This document shows positions 26,131 through 35,947 of a stretch of DNA of 64,000 nucleotides, piece after piece; within the stretch, counting starts at the first letter, position 1; each line of letters begins with the position of its first letter. The position numbers and the translations under genes were made by a program. The stretch is from NCBI RefSeq assembly GCF_014856545.2, contig NZ_CP109811.1, positions 178,501 through 242,500 on the forward strand. The letters run 5' to 3'. Source of the DNA: Mesobacillus jeotgali (GTDB taxonomy: Bacteria; Bacillota; Bacilli; Bacillales; Cytobacillaceae). The notes below the pieces were generated by a model. The model did no database searches and had not been told where the DNA came from. It was given only the letters and a program-made list of their open reading frames with translations.

Positions 26131-27306
26131 GCTCCTGTCTCTCGAGGCGAACATATACGTTTTATGATGGAACCGGATTCCGTAAATCAACCCCATCGCG
26201 AGCATATTGCCCATGAGCGAGCTTCCGCCATAACTGATGAAGGGCAGCGGGATGCCGGTAATTGGCAGCAGCTGGATTGTCATCCCGATATTCTGGAAGA
26301 CGTGGAAGGTGATCATGCTGATGACTCCTGCGCTGATGTAGGTATTGAATGGGTCATTCGTATCCAGTGCGGTTTTCGTCAGATGGTAGATTAACAAGAA
26401 GTACAGGCTGATGACAAAGCTGCCGCCTGCAAAGCCAAATTCCTCGCCGATCACACTGAAGATGAAGTCCGTATGGCTTTCGGGAATGTAGACTTCACTG
26501 CCATTCAGCCCTTTCCCGGTAAGCATGCCGGAACCAATGGCACTGAGGGATTTTTGCAGGTGATAGCCATATTCAGGGTAGCTCTCTGGATCAAGCCACG
26601 CATAAATGCGGCCGAACTGATATGTTTTTACACCCAGGTATTCTTTTAGGATTTCCGGCTTCCAGATGACGAGATACAGTATGCCTGCTCCAAATGCGGC
26701 ACCTCCGCCATAGAGCGGAAGGATGATTTTCCAGGTGATGCCTGAAACCAGAATGATTCCGGTGAAAATCGCAAGCACGACGAGAGAGGTGCCCAGGTCG
26801 GGCTGAAGCATGATCATTCCTAGTGGCAAAGCGGTTATGAAGCCAAGCTTGATGAAAAGCAGGAAGTCAGTTTGCAGTGTTTTTATTGAATGTTTTTTAT
26901 GGTGAGCATAGATCGTGCTGCTCATGGCAAGAATCAAAAAGACCTTCATGAATTCTGAGGGCTGGATCGAACCGAATGGCTCGATGAAGAACCAGCTTTT
27001 AGCGCCATTCCTTTCCTCGGCTATGCTGGCAGGAGCGAAAAACAGGAAGATCAGCAGGAAGACTCCGAAACCGTACAAATACCATGAAAGTTTGCGGTAC
27101 TGCTCACTGTCGAACATCATGACGACGCCAATAATCCCCGACCCAACAATGTACCAAAAGATTTGCTTATATAAAAAGTTCTGCCCAACATATTGGCCTG
27201 TTCTCTGGGCGCTGTAAATCGCTAAGCAGCTTGTCAGAAAAAACAGCAATAAAAGGAGCGTCAATGTCCAATCAAACCGGTCAAATTTTTTTAGAGGCTT
27301 CTCCAT
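26119..27306 (-). CDS. rodA: FtsW/RodA/SpoVE-family peptidoglycan polymerase (RodA-like)
   Basis: SEDS-family membrane glycosyltransferase that polymerises lipid II, working with a class B penicillin-binding protein. About ten membrane helices in 395 residues; the signature GKGLNGSEVYIPESHTDFIF and the following IGEEFGF are present, as is the catalytic-region Asp (LQPDLGTS). The ATG at 27306 has AGGGTG 6 bases before it. Assignment to RodA rather than FtsW or SpoVE rests on general resemblance and the lone position, away from division genes. Confidence 0.85.
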   Translation of the reverse strand: MEKPLKKFDRFDWTLTLLLLLFFLTSCLAIYSAQRTGQYVGQNFLYKQIFWYIVGSGIIGVVMMFDSEQYRKLSWYLYGFGVFLLIFLFFAPASIAEERNGAKSWFFIEPFGSIQPSEFMKVFLILAMSSTIYAHHKKHSIKTLQTDFLLFIKLGFITALPLGMIMLQPDLGTSLVVLAIFTGIILVSGITWKIILPLYGGGAAFGAGILYLVIWKPEILKEYLGVKTYQFGRIYAWLDPESYPEYGYHLQKSLSAIGSGMLTGKGLNGSEVYIPESHTDFIFSVIGEEFGFAGGSFVISLYFLLIYHLTKTALDTNDPFNTYISAGVISMITFHVFQNIGMTIQLLPITGIPLPFISYGGSSLMGNMLAMGLIYGIRFHHKTYMFASRDRSFDI

Positions 27307-27594
27307 TTGCCACACCCTGTCCGATACGTTTCTACAATACTATGCTAGCAGAGATAAAATATCCTTACAATCCCTTATGAGGTAACATTTTCCTATAAAT
27401 AATAGACGAATAGTAAGGAAGAATAGTTTCTTCTTTGGCGGGGATTATTTTACGGAAGAAGCCGATAATAATTATGTTTTTGAAGGGTCAGAATAAGATA
27501 TTTTCTGCTGTTTTTGTTAGAATGGAAGAAGTGTTATTTTGTACGGAGCCGCTGGCAATTTTGCAGCTGAGAATTTTTCCGGGAGGTTTTGCCT

Positions 27595-28371
27595 TTGAAA
27601 AAGAACCATCCTTATAGCAGGGATTTACTTTATGTCCATATGAATGAACGGGACCAGTACGTGCTCTCGCATGGAATAGAATTCCATGAATTCGCCAGAT
27701 CATTGTCTGATTCGCTCAACCATCTGCTGCTGTTGAAACATCGCTATGAAGATGGTGAGTTCAACAGACATACTTTATTTGAGTATGTCCCCGAGGACAG
27801 CGTCGAAAAACTGGTCGGAGCCAATGTCCATGCATTCGGCGATTTCTGCTGGATTGATTTTGAGGAAGTGGAGGCATTGAATGTGCTGTCTGCCCAAGAG
27901 ATCGCTGAGCTACTATATCTTGGGCACATCAAGCACCATTTGAAACTGCCCTTCTATAATCAGCTTAATAATCGTTTTGTGTTCCTGTCCACTGAAGATG
28001 GCTGGTACAACAAAACCTATTACCGAAATCTCAATGACTTTTTCCGTATGCTTGGCTTTGTCCTGTCAGGCAAACTTGGGGAAATGAAGCCGGAAAAAAC
28101 GCTGCTCGGGATTCGGAAAAAGAAATCCTATCCTTTTGTCAGCAAAGAAATCCTGAAATCATTGACACCAGCCTTGAAGGAAGGGGCGGTTTTTTCGCTG
28201 AAGAACATCCAGCAAAACCGCAACAGAATTGAAATACCAATCTGGATCATCGGGGACTTTGCCAACATGGATGACATGTATGATGAATATAAGGAAGCAA
28301 GCCGCAGCAATCCGGATGGAAGGATTGTCTTCGATAAAAAAGCGAAAGAATGGAGCTTGCTCGCTCAATAA
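27595..28371 (+). CDS. Conserved-looking cytoplasmic protein, unknown function
   Basis: 258-residue soluble protein with no signal peptide or membrane helix. It is rich in aromatic and acidic residues (for example FGDFCWIDFEEVEALN, TEDGWYNKTYYRNLNDFF) and ends WSLLAQ. TTG start chosen because GGGAGG is 8 bases before it. It lies immediately upstream of the cobalamin riboswitch but has its own transcript, and no domain is recognised. Codon use matches the neighbours, so recent transfer is not suggested. Confidence 0.7.
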   Translation: MKKNHPYSRDLLYVHMNERDQYVLSHGIEFHEFARSLSDSLNHLLLLKHRYEDGEFNRHTLFEYVPEDSVEKLVGANVHAFGDFCWIDFEEVEALNVLSAQEIAELLYLGHIKHHLKLPFYNQLNNRFVFLSTEDGWYNKTYYRNLNDFFRMLGFVLSGKLGEMKPEKTLLGIRKKKSYPFVSKEILKSLTPALKEGAVFSLKNIQQNRNRIEIPIWIIGDFANMDDMYDEYKEASRSNPDGRIVFDKKAKEWSLLAQ

Positions 28372-28390
28372 AGTCGAAAAAGCAAAATTT

Positions 28391-28421
28391 TTGGAGCAAT
28401 TTTTGGCAATTCGTGTATAAT
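28391..28421 (+). promoter_or_regulatory. Possible SigA promoter of the btu operon
   Basis: TATAAT at 28416-28421 with a weak -35 TTGGAG at 28391-28396 (19-base spacer), just upstream of the riboswitch. Confidence 0.45.
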
Positions 28422-28436
28422 TGGATGTAGCGGAAA

Positions 28437-28640
28437 ATTACATATCGAAATGAACAGGTGTCTTTTAAAAGAGACTTAATAGGGAAGTTGGTGAAAATCC
28501 AACGCGGTCCCGCCACTGTAAATGGGAGCAAGCTGCAACGGCCACTGTACAAATGTATGGGAAGGCGCAGCGAGCATTGACCATGAGCCAGGAGACCTGC
28601 CTGTCCATTGCACCAGCAAACCTACGAGGATAGGGAGGTG
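28437..28640 (+). ncRNA. Cobalamin (B12) riboswitch
   Basis: The aptamer contains AACAGGTGTCTTTT at its start, the GGGAAGTTGGTGAAAATCCA and GGTCCCGCCACTGTAA core, and the B12 box AGCCAGGAGACCTGCCTG. It precedes an ABC uptake operon and an expression-platform terminator at 28699-28722, so high adenosylcobalamin should switch the operon off. Confidence 0.95.
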
Positions 28641-28698
28641 CCGACAGGCTCTATGTCTTTTATGATGATAAAAACATTTGCTTACTCGGACATCTCCC

Positions 28699-28722
28699 CT
28701 CTGGTGGAGATGTTTTTTATTT
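28699..28722 (+). terminator. Riboswitch-controlled terminator
   Basis: ACATCTCC and GGAGATGT pair around an 8-base loop, followed by six T, between the B12 aptamer and btuF. Confidence 0.85.
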
Positions 28723-28795
28723 ATCAAAGGCTTTGTGAGTGTTCTGGAATGAAAAACAACCGCGCAAAGTTTATTAAAATTCGGAGGAGAAGCAA

Positions 28796-29752
28796 ATGAA
28801 GAAGTTATTAATGTTAATGATGGCAGCAGCCATGATCCTGGCGGGCTGCGGTACAGAAGCACAGCCCGAAAAGAAGGAAAGCGAAAAAACCGCACAGGAG
28901 CAAAAGACAGGATTCCCTGTCACGGTAAAAGACGCAATTGATGAAGAAGTTGTCATTGAAGATAAGCCTGAAAGGATCATTTCCCTGATTCCGAGCAATA
29001 CGGAAATTGTCTACGCACTTGAGAACGGAGAGGCGATTGTCGGTGTCACTGATTTCGACAATTATCCAGAGGACGCAATGTCGAAGGAAAAAATCGGCGG
29101 CATGGAATTCAATATCGAGAAAATGATCTCACTGAAGCCAGATCTTGTCCTTGCTCCTGGATCAACTGCGGACACTGTAAAAGAAGGCCTTCAGCAACTA
29201 AAGGATGCAGGAATCGATGTTGTCGTTGTAAATGACGCACAGTCATTTGAAGAAGTGTATCAATCAATTGAGTTGATTGGCAAGGCCATTGGCGAGACAG
29301 AAAAGGCGGATGAACTTGTAGAAAATATGAAAAATAGTTTTGCAGAATTGAAAAAGAAAGCTGAAACAATCAAACCGGAAGAGCAAAAGACGGTCTTTGT
29401 GGAGGTCTCACCAGCACCGGAAATCTACACAGCCGGCAAGAATACTTTTATCAATGAAATGCTTGAATTGATTGGGGCAAAGAACGCTGCCGGAGATATG
29501 GAAGGCTGGCCGAAGGTCGACCCGGAAGCAATTGTTGAGCGTAATCCCGATGTGGTTGTGACAACCTATGGATATTATACAGAAAAGCCAGTTGAGCAGG
29601 TGCTCGCACGGCAGGGCTGGAATAATGTGAAAGCGGTCAAGGAGCAGCAGGTTTACGATGTCCACTCCGACCTTGTAACCCGTTCAGGTCCAAGGCTCGC
29701 TGAAGGAGCAGAGGAGCTTGCAAAAGCCATTTACCCGGACATTTTTAAATAA
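28796..29752 (+). CDS. btuF: Corrinoid ABC transporter substrate-binding lipoprotein BtuF
   Basis: Membrane-anchored binding protein that captures vitamin B12 or other corrinoids. The signal peptide ends in the lipobox LAGC (Cys18). A class III periplasmic-binding fold follows, with the two lobes joined by a long helix (family features PERIISLIPSNTEIVYAL and LKPDLVLAPG). Length 318 fits. Iron-siderophore binding proteins share the fold, but the cobalamin riboswitch and the downstream CbiZ fusion assign it to corrinoids. SD GGAGGAG precedes the ATG. The next gene overlaps its end. Confidence 0.9.
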   Translation: MKKLLMLMMAAAMILAGCGTEAQPEKKESEKTAQEQKTGFPVTVKDAIDEEVVIEDKPERIISLIPSNTEIVYALENGEAIVGVTDFDNYPEDAMSKEKIGGMEFNIEKMISLKPDLVLAPGSTADTVKEGLQQLKDAGIDVVVVNDAQSFEEVYQSIELIGKAIGETEKADELVENMKNSFAELKKKAETIKPEEQKTVFVEVSPAPEIYTAGKNTFINEMLELIGAKNAAGDMEGWPKVDPEAIVERNPDVVVTTYGYYTEKPVEQVLARQGWNNVKAVKEQQVYDVHSDLVTRSGPRLAEGAEELAKAIYPDIFK

Positions 29753-30779
29753 CAAATCAATCGCCTATCTAATTACGGCGGTGTTTTTGATCATATCGAT
29801 GCTGCTGGGCATATCCATCGGAAGTGTTTCCATCCCTGTACCCGCCATTATAGAAATCATTGGTGCTGAGATTTTCCGCTCTCAGGGACAGGGAATCGAT
29901 CCGATGCATGCAAGTATTGTCATGGAGATCAGACTGCCGCGCGTATTGCTGGCAGGACTTGTCGGGGCGTCGCTGGCAATCGCCGGTGCCGCTTTCCAGG
30001 GCCTGTTGCGCAATCCACTGGCAGACCCCTATACGCTTGGGATTTCATCAGGTGCCTCCATCGGCGCAGTTGTTACGCTGTTTTTCGGCATTTCGCTTCC
30101 GCTGATCGGTGCCTTCACCTTGCCGGTGCTGAGTATTTTGTTCGCCTTCGCCACCGTCTTGTTTGTGCTCTTTTTTGCCAGGAGAATTGACAGGCTCCTA
30201 AGGGTGGAAACCATAATATTAACCGGTATTATTTTAAGTTCATTTCTTGGTTCATTCATTTCTTTAATGATTGCTTTATCTGGCGAAGAGCTGCGGCAAA
30301 TCATCGGCTGGCTTCTTGGCAGTGTGTCAATGCGCGGCTGGGAATACATTAAGATTATTTTTCCTTTCTTTTTGGTTGGTCTGGTGATTTTGCTTGCCAA
30401 TACAAGGGAACTGAATGCGATGTCCTTTGGTGAGGAAAGGGCACAGCATCTCGGTGTCAATGTCGAGCGCCGCAAGCTGCTGATTTTATTGTCTGGTTCT
30501 CTTTTAACAGGATCGGCCGTAGCTGTTTCAGGGACGATCGGCTTCGTCGGTCTCGTCATTCCGCACCTGACAAGGACAGTCTGGGGGCCTGACCATCGCC
30601 ATCTGCTGCCGTTATCCGTCCTGATTGGCAGCGGCTTCCTGATTCTCGCAGATCTGATCTCAAGAACGATTATCGCGCCTTCGGAATTGCCGATTGGCGT
30701 AATCACGGCATTAATCGGTGCTCCGGTTTTTGCGTTTATTTTAATGAAAAATCGCAGGGAAAGAAGTGCTGGCCGATGA
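29718..30779 (+). CDS. btuC: Corrinoid ABC transporter permease BtuC (FecCD family)
   Basis: Integral membrane permease, 353 residues, with about ten helices. Family signatures are clear: LPRVLLAGLVGASLAIAGA, LRNPLADPYTLGISSGAS and GTIGFVGLVIPHLTR. It forms the channel for BtuF-bound corrinoid with the ATPase encoded next. The TTG start overlaps btuF by 35 bases and has AAGGAG 9 bases upstream; no later start precedes the first membrane helix, so this start is favoured but not certain. Confidence 0.9.
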   Translation: MQKPFTRTFLNNKSIAYLITAVFLIISMLLGISIGSVSIPVPAIIEIIGAEIFRSQGQGIDPMHASIVMEIRLPRVLLAGLVGASLAIAGAAFQGLLRNPLADPYTLGISSGASIGAVVTLFFGISLPLIGAFTLPVLSILFAFATVLFVLFFARRIDRLLRVETIILTGIILSSFLGSFISLMIALSGEELRQIIGWLLGSVSMRGWEYIKIIFPFFLVGLVILLANTRELNAMSFGEERAQHLGVNVERRKLLILLSGSLLTGSAVAVSGTIGFVGLVIPHLTRTVWGPDHRHLLPLSVLIGSGFLILADLISRTIIAPSELPIGVITALIGAPVFAFILMKNRRERSAGR

Positions 30780-32221
30780 TCACAGTGAAGAGTTTGACAG
30801 GCGGATATGCAGGCGGCGAGGTCCTGAAGAACATCAGTTTTCAAGTAGGCAAAGGGGAGCTGTTCGGCATCCTTGGCCCAAATGGAAGCGGGAAGACCAC
30901 ACTGTTAAAAATGATCAGCGGCGCTTTGGAATTCAGGGAAGGCACCATTGAGCTGGATGGCCGGCCATTGACTCAGTATTCACCAAGGCAGCTTGCCAGG
31001 ATGATGGCAGTCCTGCCGCAGCATGCGGACCAAGCGTTTCCCTATAGTGTAAAAGAAACCGTTTCGCTCGGCCGCTATGCGCACCAGAAAGGCTGGTTTA
31101 CTAGCTGGCGAGTTGAGGATGAAGAGATTGTCCAGAAGGTAATGGAACAGACGGGCATCACCCACCTTCAGGAAAAATCAATCGTAGAACTATCCGGCGG
31201 CGAGAAACAACGGGTCTACCTCGCACAAGCACTTGCGCAACAGCCGAGGATTCTGTTGCTCGATGAGCCTACGAACCATCTCGACCTGAGTTTTCAAAAA
31301 GAGCTGCTGGACCTGCTGAAAAAATGGGCATCAGATGAAGAGCTGACAGTCGTCTCAATTTTCCACGATTTGAACCTGGCATCATTGTATTGTGACAGGC
31401 TGCTGCTAATGGAAAACGGCGAGGTTTTGATTGTCGACACTCCTGCCGAGGTTTTAAAAGAAGAACGGATCAAGAGTGTCTATAAGACGCAGATCAAAAA
31501 CCATCCTCACCCGGAAATCGCCAGGCCGCAACTGCTTCTGGTGCCTGAAACCGACGTCGGTCAAAAGGACGACCTTAATATTGATGCCAGGTATCTTGAC
31601 GTCGGGCAAGACCGGATTGTCCTGCAGTCACCGGTAAAATTGCGGACGATGTCATCGGGAATAACCGGTGCCGGAATCGGCTGGCATAGTTCCTTTGTGC
31701 ACCGGATTGTACCGATGGAGTATGACTGCAGCGACCATAAGGCGGAGATGGCCGAGTATTTGCAGGGAAATGGGTTTCTTCCAAGCGAAACTGTTGGGAT
31801 GATGACGGCCGTGCCAGCGGACACAGCTTCATACCGTTTTTTTCAGGCAGACGGAATGTCGATTTTTATCCTGGTTTCCGCTGGTCACACTCATCGGGAC
31901 AGACCACGGAATATCAACACATGGCTGTTCATTAACCACAAGATTTCCGAGGAAGCTTTTATCCAGAGCGCAATGACTGCAGCAGAAGCCAAAATTAGTG
32001 TTTTGCAGGAGTTAGAGGGAAGCGGGGCTGGCATTGGTGGCCAGTCAGCTGGCATTTCTACTGATAGTATCTGCATCGCTGCCACCCAGCAGGGAGGAAC
32101 AATTTCTTACGCAGGCACCGCGACTCCGCTCGGCAAGCTGATCAGCGAGGGGATTTATACCTGCACGAAGGAAGCGATATTGAAGTATAGAGCGAGTAAA
32201 AACGCGATTCAACATAAATGA
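30776..32221 (+). CDS. btuD: Corrinoid ABC transporter ATPase BtuD fused to adenosylcobinamide amidohydrolase CbiZ
   Basis: 481-residue fusion. Residues 1-250 are an ABC ATPase with Walker A GPNGSGKTT, signature LSGGEKQR and Walker B LLLDEPTNHLD. Residues about 285-475 are a CbiZ domain (GAGIGWHSSFVHR, MMTAVPADTASY, SAGHTHRDRP, YAGTATPLGKL), which in archaea and some bacteria removes the aminopropanol arm of adenosylcobinamide so that the precursor can be rebuilt into B12. The fusion couples corrinoid uptake to remodelling. It overlaps btuC by four bases (ATGA). Confidence 0.92.
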   Translation: MITVKSLTGGYAGGEVLKNISFQVGKGELFGILGPNGSGKTTLLKMISGALEFREGTIELDGRPLTQYSPRQLARMMAVLPQHADQAFPYSVKETVSLGRYAHQKGWFTSWRVEDEEIVQKVMEQTGITHLQEKSIVELSGGEKQRVYLAQALAQQPRILLLDEPTNHLDLSFQKELLDLLKKWASDEELTVVSIFHDLNLASLYCDRLLLMENGEVLIVDTPAEVLKEERIKSVYKTQIKNHPHPEIARPQLLLVPETDVGQKDDLNIDARYLDVGQDRIVLQSPVKLRTMSSGITGAGIGWHSSFVHRIVPMEYDCSDHKAEMAEYLQGNGFLPSETVGMMTAVPADTASYRFFQADGMSIFILVSAGHTHRDRPRNINTWLFINHKISEEAFIQSAMTAAEAKISVLQELEGSGAGIGGQSAGISTDSICIAATQQGGTISYAGTATPLGKLISEGIYTCTKEAILKYRASKNAIQHK

Positions 32222-32269
32222 AGGAAACTCGACATTCCATCTCGAATTTATTTTTAAGAGGTGATGAGG

Positions 32270-32653
32270 ATGGAATTGAAAATGGGCTATGTCATTTTAT
32301 ATGTTTCTGATCTGGAGAAAACAAAGCAATTTTACGGTGAGCTGCTTGGCCTTAAACTTCGTAATGAATTTGGGACCTATATCGAGTATGAAACGGGCAA
32401 TACCGTTCTTTCGATGAACACCCGGGAAAGCGGCCGCGAGATCACGACGCTCCCAATCCCCGATGGAATAAGGAAGGAACAAACCTTTGAGCTCGGTTTT
32501 GTGACAGAGGACGTCCAGGGTGCAGTAGAAAAACTGCGGGCCGCCGGAGTCCCAATCCTGCTCGAGCCAACCGAGAAGCCATGGGGCCAGGTCGTTGCCT
32601 ATGCAGCCGATCCAGATGGGCATTATATCGAAATATGCACTCCGATTGGATGA
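32270..32653 (+). CDS. VOC-superfamily (glyoxalase/bleomycin-resistance-like) protein
   Basis: 127-residue soluble protein with two paired beta-alpha-beta-beta-beta modules of the vicinal-oxygen-chelate fold. Motifs include YVILYVSDLEKTKQFYGELL at the N-terminus and ADPDGHYIEI at the C-terminus, where the Glu would be a metal ligand. Specific activity is unclear; glyoxalase, dioxygenase and fosfomycin-type resistance proteins share this fold. ATG at 32270 is chosen with AGAGGTGAT 5-6 bases upstream. It lies 48 bases after btuD and may be read through from it. Confidence 0.85.
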   Translation: MELKMGYVILYVSDLEKTKQFYGELLGLKLRNEFGTYIEYETGNTVLSMNTRESGREITTLPIPDGIRKEQTFELGFVTEDVQGAVEKLRAAGVPILLEPTEKPWGQVVAYAADPDGHYIEICTPIG

Positions 32654-32695
32654 AAAACAAGTCCTGCAGTTCTTTGAGCTGCAGGATTGTTGTTT
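32653..32695 (+). terminator. Probable terminator after the VOC gene
   Basis: TCCTGCAG and CTGCAGGA pair around TTCTTTGAG, followed by TTGTTGTTT. The region from 32696 to 32838 contains a second small hairpin (CCCGAAAATCGGG) and no gene. Confidence 0.7.
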
Positions 32696-32838
32696 CAGGT
32701 GAGCTGCTAAGTATTATAGTGACTATTAAGGCCAACTTGTTCCCGAAAATCGGGAGGCCAAATGATTTCGGTAACAAGCAAAATCCTGCGTTTAATATTA
32801 GTTGCAATTATCTAAGGAACACGTCGATCAATTGCTAA

Positions 32839-34116
32839 TCACAAAACTTCCTTCACCGGTTTCTTGGCAAGAAGTGCCGCTGCCATCCCCAGCACCGGAA
32901 GGGTAATGGACATCAGCAGAATTTCCTCATACCCGGCAAAATAATCGTAAGCGAGGCCAAATGGAAGAGGACCCAAGGCGGAACCGAGCACAGTGACGGT
33001 CATGGCCGATCCTTTGATGCTGCCAAGCGACTGTCTTCCAAAGAAGCTGGGCCATACGTAGTTCAAGGTAATCCTTTCAAATCCCCCACTGATTCCCCAT
33101 AATACCCCGAATGCAATCGCAATCGCTGTTTGATCAGCTGCCAGCAGCACGAGGATGAAAATGATTTCCCCTGCAAAAATCCCTGCGAGCACGTACTGTA
33201 CTTTTACCCGGTCGAGCAGGGGGCCTGCAATCAGAGTAACCGGAAAACCGATCAAAGCCATCAAGCTTAATACAAGTGCGGCAATTCCCGGCGAAATCCC
33301 ATTTGTTTTAAATATAGAAATCAAGTGAAAAGTTAGTCCAGTGTTTACGAGTGCTGGAATCCCCACACAAAACAGCAATAGCCAGTATGCACGAGTTTTG
33401 ACTGCTTCCTGGACAGTCCAGTTCACCTCTTCAAAAGGATTGCTTGTTCTGTTTGGAACGGAAGGATCATTTGTCCACTCAGGCTTGACTCCATCTGGAT
33501 ATTCTCCAATATCCTCCGGTTTGTTTCTAATTAAAATATAGGCAAGCGGAACAAAGATGACGAGAAGCAGTACGCCCCAGACCTTCCACGAAAAGCTCCA
33601 GCCCCATGTGGCAACCAGCCAGGCATTTAATGGCGGAAGCGCCGCTGAGCTGGCAAATCCGCCGATGGCCATCAGGCTCATTGCCTTCCCGCGTTTCGTA
33701 ATGAACCACTGCGGCACCAAGGTGTTTGGAATCAGGCTCATAGAACCCTGACCGAGGACCCGGATCAGGAAAAAACCAATGAACAGCATCGCGGTGTTAA
33801 CGACCATGCTGTTCCAAAAGCTGGCCAGTGCCAGCCCGATGCCAACAATAACAGACATTTTTCTTTGTCCCCATTTATCAACGAAGCGGCCGACAAAGAA
33901 CATACAGATGCCGGCAGCAAGGGTCGCAAGTGAGTAGACTGCGGATACATGCGAGCGGCTCCAGCCGAAATCTTTTATGTAGGAATCAATAAATACAGAA
34001 ACAGAATATGTTTGACCCGGGCCAGAAAAAAACACACCGAGCCCTGCGATGAAAACGATGACCCAGCCATAATAAAAATTCGTCTTGAATGGTGCAGATA
34101 ATCCTGATGTCTTCAT
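32839..34116 (-). CDS. MFS transporter, OFA (oxalate/formate antiporter-like) type
   Basis: 425-residue permease with twelve predicted membrane helices. It shows the MFS loop 2-3 motif (GRFVDKWGQRK) and the OFA-like N-terminus FYYGWVIVFIAGLGVFFSGP. Members carry monocarboxylates or dicarboxylates; the substrate is not clear from sequence. ATG at 34116 follows GGGAGG at a 6-base distance; a TTG 15 bases upstream overlaps the SD. Monocistronic. Confidence 0.82.
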   Translation of the reverse strand: MKTSGLSAPFKTNFYYGWVIVFIAGLGVFFSGPGQTYSVSVFIDSYIKDFGWSRSHVSAVYSLATLAAGICMFFVGRFVDKWGQRKMSVIVGIGLALASFWNSMVVNTAMLFIGFFLIRVLGQGSMSLIPNTLVPQWFITKRGKAMSLMAIGGFASSAALPPLNAWLVATWGWSFSWKVWGVLLLVIFVPLAYILIRNKPEDIGEYPDGVKPEWTNDPSVPNRTSNPFEEVNWTVQEAVKTRAYWLLLFCVGIPALVNTGLTFHLISIFKTNGISPGIAALVLSLMALIGFPVTLIAGPLLDRVKVQYVLAGIFAGEIIFILVLLAADQTAIAIAFGVLWGISGGFERITLNYVWPSFFGRQSLGSIKGSAMTVTVLGSALGPLPFGLAYDYFAGYEEILLMSITLPVLGMAAALLAKKPVKEVL

Positions 34117-34384
34117 GTAAAAACCTCCCAAATCATCATATCAAAATGTCCTCGTTAAAAGCTTGCAGGAAGCTAATCAGTTGAGATGAATTTACATTTT
34201 AAGGTTTTTAACATGTATAGGTGAAAAACGTAGATATCGGGTCGAATTTAGCAGATAAGCACATGTTATAACGCTTACAATGATGGTTGCTCGTTTTTAT
34301 AAATATGTTATGATAAATCCTGTTTTTATCGGACCCGGCTTGCTTGAGAGTAGGAAGCCACAAAAAAACTTAAGGGGTGTTTAC
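34117..34384. other. Intergenic region between divergent transporter genes
   Basis: About 270 bases of AT-rich sequence with the SD of the SulP gene (AAGGGGTG) at its right end. No clear promoter pair, riboswitch or gene is visible. Confidence 0.4.
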
Positions 34385-35857
34385 TTGAATACTAATACAA
34401 TTAAAGAACAATGGTTTGGCAACGTTAAAGGAGATATCCTTGCAGGAATTGTCGTTGCGCTTGCTTTGATTCCTGAAGCGATCGCCTTTTCGATTATTGC
34501 TGGTGTTGACCCGATGGTAGGACTTTACGCTTCATTCGCTATTGCTGTGACAATCGCGATTGTCGGCGGCCGTCCTGGCATGATTTCAGCAGCGACCGGT
34601 GCGATGGCGCTGTTGATGGTGACGCTTGTTGCTGACCATGGTTTGCAATATTTGATGGCAGCAACGATTTTGACAGGTCTCCTGCAGATTCTGTTTGGTG
34701 TGTTTAAATTGGCAAGGTTCATGAAGTTCATTCCGCGTTCAGTAATGATTGGATTTGTGAATGCACTGGCCATTTTAATCTTCATGGCACAGCTAGAGCA
34801 GTTTGTTGACGCAACATGGGTAATGTATGCGATGGTCGCAGGCGCACTTGCAATCATCTATCTTTTTCCGCGCATCACAAAAGCAGTTCCATCACCGCTT
34901 GTGGCGATTATTGTTATTACAGTTATTGCGCTGATGACCAAGAGTGATGTGAGAACTGTTGGTGATATGGGTAATTTAACAGCTGCATTGCCAACTTTCC
35001 TGATTCCTAATGTTCCATTCAATCTTGAAACGTTAAAAATTATTTTCCCATATTCATTGGCTTTGGCGATTGTCGGCTTGCTTGAATCTTTGCTGACTGC
35101 CCAAATCGTTGATGATATGACAGATACTTCTAGTGATAAAAATAAAGAAAGCCGCGGTCAGGGAATTGCAAATATCGTTGCCGGATTATTCGGGGGTATG
35201 GCAGGATGCGCAATGATCGGCCAGTCTGTAATCAATGTTAAATCTGGCGGCCGAGGCAGATTGTCTGCACTTGTTGCCGGTACTTTCCTGATGTTCCTGA
35301 TTATTGTTCTAGGAAATATCGTTGTCCAAATTCCGATGGCAGCCTTGGTTGGCGTTATGATCATGGTATCAATCGGAACATTTGACTGGTCATCAATCAA
35401 AGGCATGGCAAAGACACCTGTAACCGATTCAATCGTTATGGTTGTTACAACCGTCACAACCGTATTCACTCATGATCTATCAAAGGGCGTATTTGCCGGA
35501 ATCATTTTGAGCGCGATTTTCTTTGTAGCGAAAATCTCCAAGGTGAAAGTTACATCAACATTTGATGTTGCAATGAATCGCCGAACGTATTTTGTAACAG
35601 GACAAGTATTTTTCGCTTCAGTAACTGACCTGATTGAATCCTTCGATTTGAAGGAAGATGTAAAAGAAGTTGTCGTCGACCTGACACATGCCCATGTATG
35701 GGATGATTCAGCGGTTGCAGCAATTGATAAAATTGTCATTAAACTAAGAGAGAACGGGACAGTTGTCCGTCTGCACGGTCTCAATGACCCAAGCTCTCAC
35801 TTGATTGACAAACTAGCCGTTCACAAACAGGAAGGCGCTAAGCTATCCGGACATTAA
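34385..35857 (+). CDS. SulP-family anion transporter with STAS domain
   Basis: 490-residue permease with 10-12 membrane helices in SulP order ([20 protein letters not shown] at the N-terminus) and a C-terminal STAS domain (about residues 390-490; [19 protein letters not shown]). Family members carry sulfate, bicarbonate or other anions. TTG start at 34385 is chosen because AAGGGGTG is 5 bases before it; the frame runs upstream to 34280 but lacks an SD and family sequence there. A universal stress protein gene follows 90 bases later, a pairing often seen with SulP. Confidence 0.87.
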   Translation: MNTNTIKEQWFGNVKGDILAGIVVALALIPEAIAFSIIAGVDPMVGLYASFAIAVTIAIVGGRPGMISAATGAMALLMVTLVADHGLQYLMAATILTGLLQILFGVFKLARFMKFIPRSVMIGFVNALAILIFMAQLEQFVDATWVMYAMVAGALAIIYLFPRITKAVPSPLVAIIVITVIALMTKSDVRTVGDMGNLTAALPTFLIPNVPFNLETLKIIFPYSLALAIVGLLESLLTAQIVDDMTDTSSDKNKESRGQGIANIVAGLFGGMAGCAMIGQSVINVKSGGRGRLSALVAGTFLMFLIIVLGNIVVQIPMAALVGVMIMVSIGTFDWSSIKGMAKTPVTDSIVMVVTTVTTVFTHDLSKGVFAGIILSAIFFVAKISKVKVTSTFDVAMNRRTYFVTGQVFFASVTDLIESFDLKEDVKEVVVDLTHAHVWDDSAVAAIDKIVIKLRENGTVVRLHGLNDPSSHLIDKLAVHKQEGAKLSGH

Positions 35858-35947
35858 AACGCAAAATATATTTTGGGAAAGCGCGTTGACGAATCAGCGT
35901 GCTTTCTTTATATATAAGATAATGGAAATAAATGTAGGGGGAATAGC

